NCBI GenBank assembly: GCA_023228295.1
Contig: JALOBP010000137.1
Span: 1-5,359 of the forward strand
DNA: 5,359 bases
Source: Methanoregula sp.
Lineage (GTDB): Archaea; Halobacteriota; Methanomicrobia; Methanomicrobiales; Methanospirillaceae
Reading direction: 5' to 3'
Below the pieces are notes generated by a model, which saw only the letters and a list, made by a program, of their open reading frames with translations, made no database searches and was not told where the DNA came from. How positions within the stretch are numbered: the first letter of the stretch is position 1; each line of letters starts with the position of its first letter. The translations under genes and the position numbers were made by a program. Shown piece after piece: positions 1 to 5,149 of the stretch.

Positions 1-582
1 GCAGCTGACGTGGCACTGGAAGCACTCCAACAGCTGGAGAAAGAGAAGGTACGTACCGACAAGGAGGATGCCCTCTGGACCATTTACGGGGACGCCAACA
101 TCGAGTATAAGATCCGGGAACTCTTCGGGAAAGCAAAACAGCAAATCAGCTGCATGATCGGTGAACGGTACCTCCCGTTCATCCAAAATATCAGAATTAA
201 GGATATTTCACTGCAACTCATGGTGATCTCGGATGATCCGGATCTTGAGAAAAGACTGAAGAAATTATTTCCTGGGAAAAATGCAGTCATCCATGTCATC
301 TCCTCCGAACAATTCAAAATCCCGCCACCATTTATCCCGCCGGAATTCGAGGAGATCCATAACCTGATGAAAGTCGAACACATGCTTGAGCTGATCGTTG
401 ACGATGAGGAACTCCTCATGGTCCCGCCGTTTATTTCCGGCAGCGTTTCGGTCCTCAACACTAGGAATAAGGGAGCAATCCTCCAGATGAAAATGATGAG
501 CCAGCTCAACCTGAAACGGTTCATCACAAATGAGGAATTTCCGAATCCCCGGCAACTCCCTCAAAAGAAATCGCGAAAATAG
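1..582 (+). CDS. TrmB-family transcriptional regulator, C-terminal part (5' end outside window)
   Basis: The reading frame is open from base 1 (Ala-Ala-Asp precede the GTG at 10), so that GTG is internal and the true start lies upstream. About 193 residues are visible. They begin with a heptad-like helix (ALEALQQLEKEK), as in the coiled coil that follows the winged helix of TrmB proteins. Next comes the segment ALWTIYGDANIEYKIRELF, typical of the start of the family's PLD-like domain (known family pattern). A later stretch, IVDDEELLMVPPFISG followed by SVLNTRNKGAILQM, matches the end of that domain. No HKD catalytic motif is present, as is usual for these regulators. The protein ends soon after, so it is the short TrmB type without the extra sugar-binding domain. 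The DNA-binding part cannot be seen, so the effector and targets are unknown. It converges on the M24 peptidase gene, so a shared operon is excluded. Confidence 0.75.
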   Translation, partial: AADVALEALQQLEKEKVRTDKEDALWTIYGDANIEYKIRELFGKAKQQISCMIGERYLPFIQNIRIKDISLQLMVISDDPDLEKRLKKLFPGKNAVIHVISSEQFKIPPPFIPPEFEEIHNLMKVEHMLELIVDDEELLMVPPFISGSVSVLNTRNKGAILQMKMMSQLNLKRFITNEEFPNPRQLPQKKSRK

Positions 583-658
583 GCCGGTGTCCAAATACCG
601 GGTTCCGGAACGATGTTCCCTCGTGCATGAGAGAGGGGCAGGGGGATTCTCCCGGGAA
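583..658. other. Convergent intergenic gap with short inverted repeats
   Basis: These 76 bp separate the ends of two convergent genes. They contain a perfect 10-bp palindrome (GTTCCGGAAC, 602-611), an overlapping stem with a three-base loop (GGAAC-GAT-GTTCC, 607-619), and an 8-bp palindrome (TCCCGGGA, 650-657) beside the peptidase stop codon. No T-run follows any of them on either strand, so they do not resemble the T-rich signals that usually end archaeal transcripts. A bidirectional terminator or RNA-stability role is possible but unproven. I see no small gene here. Confidence 0.35.
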
Positions 659-1843
659 TCACACTACTGGCATCAATCCGGGATGCGACCCGGTGATTGA
701 CCGACCGCCCTGCGGGGTTACGACAAACGTGTTCTCGATACCGACAAGCCCAACATCCGGGATCCCTTTCTTGGGTTCAAGGGCAAATACCATCCCTTCC
801 TCCAAAGGTTCGTCAAACCCTTCCGCAATGACCGGCGTCTCATCAATCCAGAGCCCGATCCCGTGGCCGAGAAACTTCACCCTCCGGTTGCCAAAGCCCA
901 TGAAGTTGGTCAGGAACGCGGGTTCAAGATCTGCCATAATATTCCGGTAGATCTCCGAGGGGATAGCGCCCGGTTTCAGCATGGATGCCATCGTGTCCTG
1001 TATCTCAACGCACCGCTCATGCTCACGGATTGCTGCATCGGGGATAGGTTTTTTGAACATGTACGACAGGGTCTTGTCAGTCTGGTAGCCATTGCACCCG
1101 CACCCGATATCGATCACGACAAGATCACCTTTGGTAAGTTTCCGTTCCCGGCAGCCCATCTGCGGGACCGAGGGGTGCATGCCGGAGACGCCGCCAGGGG
1201 TATCCACGCAAATCGGGCAGATGGAACTGGTGCCAAACCCAATCTGGCCAAGGAGCATCTCGTTGAACATCCCGAAACGGATGATGCCCTGGTGGCCTTC
1301 CTCCACCATCACAGAATAGAGATCGCAGGCGAACGTGACCTCATCAATATCTTCGATAAGCATCCCGGGCACGAGATCCTCAAGCACATGGCGGTGGATC
1401 TCCCCGGCCCGCCCCATGAGCGCCAGCTCGTATGGGCTCTTCCTGGACCGGACAGTGGATACCTCTGCATCTACAGGTTTTACTTCCGTGAATGGCAGGT
1501 ACTTCTGGATCCGCTGGAGCTGGGAGACCGACATCAGGTCGGTCTCGAGATATACTGTTTTCGGGATATTCCCCATGCCCGCCGCCACGTCCCGGTAACT
1601 CCGCATCTTCCGGAGATCAGGGAAGAACGACTCGTCCACTGCCCGTTCGTAACTCTGCCGTACCCAGAAGACCGCGTCGCCATCCTGTGGGATCACGAGG
1701 AGGCCGTCCGGCATGGTGCCCGTGAAGTAGTAGAGAGGGACCTTGCCGGTGATGGCAGCCATCTCCCAGCCGGGCTGCGTTTTATCCATCCGGGCACGGA
1801 AACGCTTCATGCGGTCATCAAGTTCGGTGAGCGGGACTTTCAT
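659..1843 (-). CDS. M24-family metallopeptidase (aminopeptidase P / Xaa-Pro peptidase-like)
   Basis: A 394-residue cytoplasmic protein with the creatinase/prolidase architecture: an N-terminal creatinase-like domain (about 1-130) and a pita-bread metallopeptidase domain (about 140-385). The five expected metal ligands are all visible: D245 (VVIDIG), D256 (GYQTDKT), H327 (GHGIG), E356 (FALEP) and E370 (GIEN). H223, in GMHPSVP, aligns by position with the substrate-binding His of E. coli PepP. The usual DITRT after the second Asp reads DKTLSY here, and the protein carries extra cysteines (C209, C212, C231, C248, C250). Family knowledge suggests removal of an N-terminal residue before proline, with Mn or Co as cofactor, but some M24 members act on non-peptide C-N bonds, so the substrate is uncertain. 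No signal peptide is seen. The ATG at 1843 lacks a Shine-Dalgarno sequence but has a TATA-like box about 30 bp upstream, so its mRNA is probably nearly leaderless and separate from ribB. Confidence 0.85.
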   Translation of the reverse strand: MKVPLTELDDRMKRFRARMDKTQPGWEMAAITGKVPLYYFTGTMPDGLLVIPQDGDAVFWVRQSYERAVDESFFPDLRKMRSYRDVAAGMGNIPKTVYLETDLMSVSQLQRIQKYLPFTEVKPVDAEVSTVRSRKSPYELALMGRAGEIHRHVLEDLVPGMLIEDIDEVTFACDLYSVMVEEGHQGIIRFGMFNEMLLGQIGFGTSSICPICVDTPGGVSGMHPSVPQMGCRERKLTKGDLVVIDIGCGCNGYQTDKTLSYMFKKPIPDAAIREHERCVEIQDTMASMLKPGAIPSEIYRNIMADLEPAFLTNFMGFGNRRVKFLGHGIGLWIDETPVIAEGFDEPLEEGMVFALEPKKGIPDVGLVGIENTFVVTPQGGRSITGSHPGLMPVV

Positions 1844-1869
1844 GTCATTAAAATGGGACGGAAGGAGTG

Positions 1870-1877
1870 ATAAAAAT
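1870..1877 (-). promoter_or_regulatory. TATA-like box for the M24 peptidase gene
   Basis: Read on the minus strand this is ATTTTTAT, centred about 30 bp upstream of the ATG at 1843. With the usual archaeal spacing of roughly 26 bp from TATA centre to transcript start, the mRNA would begin about 4-5 bases before the ATG. That fits the absence of a ribosome binding site. A second AT-rich element, TTTTAAGAA, lies further upstream at 1887-1895. The gap of 88 bp between the two minus-strand genes leaves room for an independent promoter. Confidence 0.5.
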
Positions 1878-1931
1878 GGTGAATTGTTCTTAAAAGGGTG
1901 AGTCTGAAAAGAGGATGATACTATGGCAGAA

Positions 1932-2606
1932 TTACCGAGTGGATTTCTCCATCTCCCACCGCTTCATCACATCGGACCCTTCGATAAAGACGAGGCCGTG
2001 CTTCTTTGCGTAAAGCTTTGCGTCCGCCTTCGTCAGGGCGTACCCACTCTCGTCGTCCAGCATCTCGCAGATAGTGACTGACGGGGTGATCTTTGCCATT
2101 TCAGCCATGGCAATGGAGAGCTCAGTCTGGCCTTTTCTCACATCGAGGAGCCCGTCCGCTGCCCTGAGGAGGGCCATGTGGCCCGGTGTGCGGAAGGATT
2201 CGTGGAAGTTCACGCTGCCGCCATTGAGGGCCAGCTTCACCTGCTCGGCGATCGCGTTCACGGTCAGGGCCCGGTCGCGGTCGGTGATGCCGGTGAACGT
2301 GTTGCGGTGGTTGACCCAGAGCGAAAAGGACGAGTGATTCTTCCGGTCGTACGGGATGTCGCCCTCGCGCTCGGCAACCGCAATCGCCCGCAGGGCATCA
2401 CTGGCGAACGGGAGGCCGAGGCGCTGGGCGGCAACCGGGTGGACGGCCGTGCAGATCAGGCCACCGCCGTCTTTTCGCATCTGGAGGATGTGCTTGGGTG
2501 TAACTGCATCGGAGCGGATCGCAAAATCCGTCTCACCCTCACGATCATCGAAATCGTAGAGGAGGATGAACTTCCCGTCCCGCAGCGCTGCAAGCGCCTT
2601 GTCCAT
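1932..2606 (-). CDS. ribB: 3,4-dihydroxy-2-butanone 4-phosphate synthase
   Basis: RibB converts ribulose 5-phosphate to 3,4-dihydroxy-2-butanone 4-phosphate plus formate, supplying the four-carbon unit of riboflavin. The protein is single-domain (224-225 residues), with no fused GTP cyclohydrolase II. Counting from the GTG at 2609, the acidic active-site loop is FDDREGETD (20-28), with R23, E24, E26 and D28 in the expected places. It is followed by TGITDRDRALTV (106-117), TPGHMALLRA with H144, and ICEMLDD with E182. In the GHTE motif, where a second metal-binding His is expected, this protein has GQTE (Q161); see findings. Two starts are possible: GTG at 2609 or ATG at 2606. I prefer ATG, because the ribosome binding site GAGGTG is then 8 bases away rather than 5. 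The ATG shares one base with the ribK stop (TGATG), so translation is probably coupled to ribK. Confidence 0.92.
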   Translation of the reverse strand: MDKALAALRDGKFILLYDFDDREGETDFAIRSDAVTPKHILQMRKDGGGLICTAVHPVAAQRLGLPFASDALRAIAVAEREGDIPYDRKNHSSFSLWVNHRNTFTGITDRDRALTVNAIAEQVKLALNGGSVNFHESFRTPGHMALLRAADGLLDVRKGQTELSIAMAEMAKITPSVTICEMLDDESGYALTKADAKLYAKKHGLVFIEGSDVMKRWEMEKSTR

Positions 2607-3271
2607 CACGGCCCCACCTCAACGCTGACACTGTCCGAGTCCTCGACACCGAGTTTCCGGCGCAGGGCAATCGGGGCGATCACTTCAATGATGTCCTCAG
2701 GATAGTGCGTCCGGCCGGGAACGACAATCCCGCAGGATATGGTGCCGATCCTGCATGCGATGCACTTGGCATCGCCGAAGGTCCGGCCATCGGTCGAGAA
2801 TCCCCTGACCCGGGTCCATTCGAGCGCATCGATCTTCTTCCGGACCGGGAGGCTCGCGTGGTTGAGGCGGATGTTGAACGTGCCGGGATACGGTTCGAAC
2901 CCGAGGTGGGTCTTGAACTGTTCCTTGTAGGCAGGGAGGCTCATGTAGTACTTGCCCTCGCCAATCCCGGATACAACGGCGCCGTGAAGGGCGTAGGTCT
3001 TGCCGCCCTCTGCAAAGATCCGCGTGTATTCCTGGTACTCCCGCCGGAGTTCGTCCTCGCCCAGTTTTGTCACCGTGACGTGCTGGCCGTCCGCGGTCAT
3101 CGTCCGCGTGATGAGACCGGCAGTCTCAAGGCTCTTGAGCCGGCGTGATGCCGTCTGCTGGCTGATGGCAAGCATTGTTCCGATACTCTGGGTCGAGACA
3201 AAGACCGGGCCTTTGCACCCCCCACGGAGTGCAATGGCCTTTAAGCACTGGAGATCTTCAGCGGGAGTCAT
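2606..3271 (-). CDS. ribK: CTP-dependent riboflavin kinase with N-terminal HTH domain (RbkR type)
   Basis: This archaeal enzyme phosphorylates riboflavin to FMN using CTP, unrelated to bacterial RibF. With the ATG at 3271 it has 221 residues. Residues about 24-57 form a winged-helix HTH with recognition region SIGTMLAISQQTASRRLKSL and a wing after GLITR. Residues about 97-220 are the kinase: GIGEGKYYMSL (102-112), GFEPYPGTFNIRL (124-136), where T131 and N133 match the Mg-binding Thr and Asn of the M. jannaschii kinase, and a closing segment RTHYPEDIIEVIAP. The length matches two-domain RibK proteins; M. jannaschii RibK lacks the HTH. Such fusions have been described as RbkR, bifunctional kinase and repressor of riboflavin genes. 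A TTG start at 3280 would add three residues, but the ATG fits the TATA box better. The gene is first in an operon with ribB. Confidence 0.93.
   Translation of the reverse strand: MTPAEDLQCLKAIALRGGCKGPVFVSTQSIGTMLAISQQTASRRLKSLETAGLITRTMTADGQHVTVTKLGEDELRREYQEYTRIFAEGGKTYALHGAVVSGIGEGKYYMSLPAYKEQFKTHLGFEPYPGTFNIRLNHASLPVRKKIDALEWTRVRGFSTDGRTFGDAKCIACRIGTISCGIVVPGRTHYPEDIIEVIAPIALRRKLGVEDSDSVSVEVGP
2615..2620 (-). promoter_or_regulatory. Ribosome binding site of ribB
   Basis: The minus strand reads GAGGTG here, inside the 3' end of ribK. It is a good match to the archaeal 16S anti-Shine-Dalgarno and lies 8 bases before the ATG at 2606 or 5 before the GTG at 2609. It favours the ATG start. 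It contrasts with ribK and the M24 gene, which lack such a site, and so supports ribB being an internal gene of the operon. Confidence 0.65.
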
Positions 3272-3283
3272 GCTTACCAAAAT

Positions 3284-3309
3284 TGAGTTGCTTATTATTT
3301 ATGAGTTGC
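3284..3309. repeat. 8-bp direct repeat bracketing the ribK TATA box (candidate operator)
   Basis: TGAGTTGC occurs at 3284-3291 and again at 3302-3309, 18 bp from start to start. The 10 bp between the copies contain the TATA box of the minus-strand ribK promoter. A protein bound to the repeats would block TBP, so the element is a candidate operator for the HTH of RibK or for the divergent HTH protein. Assignment as an operator is inference; the repeat itself is directly visible. Confidence 0.45.
3294..3301 (-). promoter_or_regulatory. TATA box of the ribK-ribB operon
   Basis: The minus strand reads TAAATAAT, centred about 26 bp upstream of the ribK ATG at 3271. That is the standard archaeal distance from TATA centre to transcript start, so the mRNA should begin at or next to the A of the ATG and be leaderless. 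This agrees with the lack of a Shine-Dalgarno sequence there. The box occupies the gap between two copies of an 8-bp direct repeat. Confidence 0.65.
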
Positions 3310-3345
3310 CTTCCGGCACGCTCTCCGTCGTGTTTCGTTTCCTGT

Positions 3346-3359
3346 CGAACTTGCGTTCG
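3346..3359. repeat. Short inverted repeat upstream of the HTH gene's TATA box
   Basis: CGAAC-TTGC-GTTCG forms a dyad with 5-bp arms and a 4-bp centre, ending 5 bp before the TATATA of the plus-strand promoter. It lies next to or over the position of the TFB recognition element. It could be an autoregulatory operator of the HTH protein, but arms of 5 bp occur by chance fairly often. Confidence 0.3.
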
Positions 3360-3364
3360 TTAGG

Positions 3365-3370
3365 TATATA
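3365..3370 (+). promoter_or_regulatory. TATA box of the regulator-HMG-CoA synthase-thiolase operon
   Basis: TATATA is centred about 28 bp before the ATG at 3396 and 22 bp before the ATG at 3390. The usual spacing puts the transcript start near 3393-3395, giving a leaderless or nearly leaderless mRNA. No Shine-Dalgarno sequence is seen before either ATG. It is the only clear plus-strand promoter I see for the three overlapping genes that follow. Confidence 0.65.
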
Positions 3371-3395
3371 ACACCCGGGCTCCTTGATCATGAGC

Positions 3396-4106
3396 ATGAA
3401 ATCCGGGTTGCGGAACCAGCTTGCCGAGAAGATGGCAGGTGAAATTACGCTGTCGGACTCACCGGGACATGCCCTGAAAAAGTGGCGCATGAACTTTGAG
3501 ATCGCCCCGGGCGTCCTCTCGGACCGCCTTGGCGTCTCCCCGTCTGTCATCAGCGATTACGAGAGTGGCAGAAGGAAAAGTCCCGGCACCGCGGTCGTCG
3601 GCAAGATTGTCGACACCCTCCTTGCTATCGACGAGGAAGACGGTGCAAAACACATCCAGAAATTTTCAACCATGCTCTTTGCCAATGTCGAAGATGACGT
3701 GATCTATGATCTCCACGAGTATGATGCATCCGTCCCGCTCAAGGATTTTGCGGATATAATCGGCTGCACCCTCCTCTGGGGATCGATGGAGAAGGTCATC
3801 TTCGGCTACACGGTGGTCAACAGTCTCAACGCGATCATGCAGCTCTCCTCCGATGAGTTCAACCGCATCTACGGCTGGAGCACGGAGCGGGCGCTGGTCT
3901 TCACCAATGTCTCGACCGGCAAATCGCCGATGGTCGCCATCCGCGTCACGCCCTTCAAGCCGCGCTGCGTGGTATTGCAGGGCATCGATGCCGCGGATGT
4001 CCACCCGATTGTCGAGAAGATGGCGGAGAAGGACCGCATCACGGTGTTGTGCACGAGTATGGAGATTGATAAAATCGTGAGTACCCTGAGGGAACAAAAA
4101 TGGTAG
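3396..4106 (+). CDS. HTH transcriptional regulator (COG1709-like) leading the mevalonate operon
   Basis: The protein has 236 residues from the ATG at 3396. An upstream ATG (3390) and TTG (3384) are in frame, but the TATA box at 3365-3370 fits 3396 best. An N-terminal Cro/C1-type HTH spans about 22-74, with the helix-turn-helix in LSDRLGVSPSVISDYESG (41-58). The second half (about 110-230) has no enzyme motif I recognise. Its striking block is YGWSTERALVFTNVSTG (159-175), followed by KSPMVAIRVTPFKP (176-189) and alternating strands and helices. From memory this block is conserved in archaeal COG1709 regulators and may be a sensor or dimer domain. No membrane segment is seen. Its stop lies 7 bases inside the HMG-CoA synthase gene, so the two are cotranscribed and probably translationally coupled. 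Control of lipid precursor synthesis is inferred from context only. Confidence 0.82.
   Translation: MKSGLRNQLAEKMAGEITLSDSPGHALKKWRMNFEIAPGVLSDRLGVSPSVISDYESGRRKSPGTAVVGKIVDTLLAIDEEDGAKHIQKFSTMLFANVEDDVIYDLHEYDASVPLKDFADIIGCTLLWGSMEKVIFGYTVVNSLNAIMQLSSDEFNRIYGWSTERALVFTNVSTGKSPMVAIRVTPFKPRCVVLQGIDAADVHPIVEKMAEKDRITVLCTSMEIDKIVSTLREQKW
4088..4092 (+). promoter_or_regulatory. Ribosome binding site of HMG-CoA synthase
   Basis: GAGGG lies inside the end of the upstream regulator gene, 7 bases before the ATG at 4100. It supports that ATG as the start and internal initiation on a polycistronic mRNA. Confidence 0.55.
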
Positions 4107-5149
4107 GCATCATAACATACGGTGTACACATACCGAGATACCGCATCAAGGTCGAGGAAATTGCCCGGGTCTGGGGTGCAAACGCATCTGATATTACCGG
4201 GGGTCTTGGCGTTTTTGAGAAGTCCGTCCCCGATATGGACGAGGACGCGGCAACGATCGCCGTCGAAGCGGCACGCAATGCACTGCTGCGCCGGAAGGTC
4301 GACCCGGCCGAAATCGGCGCCGTGTACGTGGGCAGCGAATCCCACCCCTACGCCGTCAAACCGACTGCATGTACAGTAGGCGAAGCGATCGGTGCAACGC
4401 CGACCATGACCGCCGCGGACCTCGAGTTTGCCTGCAAGGCGGGAACCGCCGGCATGCAGATCTGCATGGGGCTTGTCAAGAGCGGGATGATCAAGTACGG
4501 TCTTGCCATCGGTTCCGATGTCTCGCAGGGTGCGCCGGGCGATGCGCTCGAGTACACTGCGGCAGCGGGCGGGGCGGCTTACATCATCGGGAACGATGAC
4601 CCGATCGCGACCATCAACCACACCTGCTCGTTCACCACGGACACGCCGGACTTCTGGCGCCGTGAGGGGCAGAACTATCCCCGCCACGGCGGACGGTTCA
4701 CCGGTGACCCCGGTTACTTCAAGCACGTCAAGGGCGCAAGCACCCTGCTCCTGGAGCAGACAAAGAAGACCCCGAAGGACTTCACCTACGCGGTCTTCCA
4801 CCAGCCCAACGCGAAGTTCCCGCAGAAGGTGGCAAAGGACCTCGGCTTCACAAAGGAACAGATCACGCCGGGCCTCGCGGTTCCCCGCCTCGGCAACACG
4901 TACTCGGGCGCATCCCCGATCGGCCTTGCCGCAACGCTCGATATCGCAAAACCCGGCGACACCATCTTTGTCTGTTCGTTCGGGTCCGGTGCAGGAAGCG
5001 ATGCATTCGACATCACGGTAACGGACGCGATCAAGGACAAGATCAACCGCGGCGCAGCACCCAGTGTCGAGAAACTCTTACAGAACCCCATCTACCTGGA
5101 CTATGCAAAATATGCGAAACACAAGGGGAAACTGGTGATGCAGGTATGA
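4100..5149 (+). CDS. mvaS: Hydroxymethylglutaryl-CoA synthase (archaeal type)
   Basis: The enzyme condenses acetyl-CoA with acetoacetyl-CoA to HMG-CoA in the mevalonate pathway, which feeds archaeal isoprenoid lipid synthesis. The protein is 349 residues, full length for the archaeal family, with a thiolase-like fold. The catalytic residues are all visible: E80 (VGSESHPYAVKP), nucleophile C112 (LEFACKAGTAGMQ) and H234 (VFHQPNAKFP). Their spacing matches the bacterial Glu/Cys/His triad. The conserved GNTYSGASPIG follows (265-275), then the glycine-rich FGSGAGSDAF (294-303). The ATG at 4100 overlaps the upstream regulator by 7 bases, and the stop overlaps the thiolase start in ATGA. In methanogens this enzyme is known to form a complex with thiolase and a DUF35 protein that shares one CoA-binding site, passing acetoacetyl-CoA directly. 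The gene order here fits that arrangement. Confidence 0.95.
   Translation: MVGIITYGVHIPRYRIKVEEIARVWGANASDITGGLGVFEKSVPDMDEDAATIAVEAARNALLRRKVDPAEIGAVYVGSESHPYAVKPTACTVGEAIGATPTMTAADLEFACKAGTAGMQICMGLVKSGMIKYGLAIGSDVSQGAPGDALEYTAAAGGAAYIIGNDDPIATINHTCSFTTDTPDFWRREGQNYPRHGGRFTGDPGYFKHVKGASTLLLEQTKKTPKDFTYAVFHQPNAKFPQKVAKDLGFTKEQITPGLAVPRLGNTYSGASPIGLAATLDIAKPGDTIFVCSFGSGAGSDAFDITVTDAIKDKINRGAAPSVEKLLQNPIYLDYAKYAKHKGKLVMQV
5134..5138 (+). promoter_or_regulatory. Ribosome binding site of the thiolase
   Basis: GGTGA near the end of the HMG-CoA synthase gene lies 7 bases before the thiolase ATG at 5146. Together with the ATGA stop-start overlap it indicates coupled translation of the two enzymes, as expected for subunits of one complex. 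Confidence 0.55.

Noticed and set aside
10..12. GTG as the start of the first gene
   Set aside because: The frame continues open to base 1, and the protein from this GTG would lack the DNA-binding domain of TrmB regulators; it is an internal codon of a gene cut by the window edge.
627..950. Small plus-strand open frame starting in the convergent gap
   Set aside because: Most of it lies antisense to the conserved C-terminus of the M24 peptidase, and there is no promoter or ribosome binding site.
863..1870. Long plus-strand open frame (335 codons) opposite the M24 peptidase gene
   Set aside because: Its translation has no recognisable domain, while the minus strand encodes a complete M24 enzyme with all metal ligands. 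It is an antisense shadow in GC-rich DNA.
1892..1910. Terminator after ribB on the minus strand
   Set aside because: Two four-base T-runs are present on the minus strand (1892-1895 and 1907-1910) and could contribute to termination, but they are short and common in AT-richer gaps, so I did not annotate them.
2178..2705. Plus-strand open frame of 175 codons across ribB and the end of ribK
   Set aside because: It spans two well-supported minus-strand genes and shows no motif of its own.
3272..3395. FMN riboswitch upstream of ribK
   Set aside because: The predicted ribK transcript begins at or next to its ATG, leaving no leader, and none of the conserved RFN-element segments are visible.
3869..4801. 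Minus-strand open frame of 310 codons opposite the regulator and HMG-CoA synthase
   Set aside because: The plus strand carries an intact HMG-CoA synthase with its catalytic triad; the antisense product matches no family I know.
4503..5021. Arg/Ser-rich plus-strand frame inside HMG-CoA synthase
   Set aside because: The skewed composition is typical of an out-of-frame reading of a GC-rich gene.
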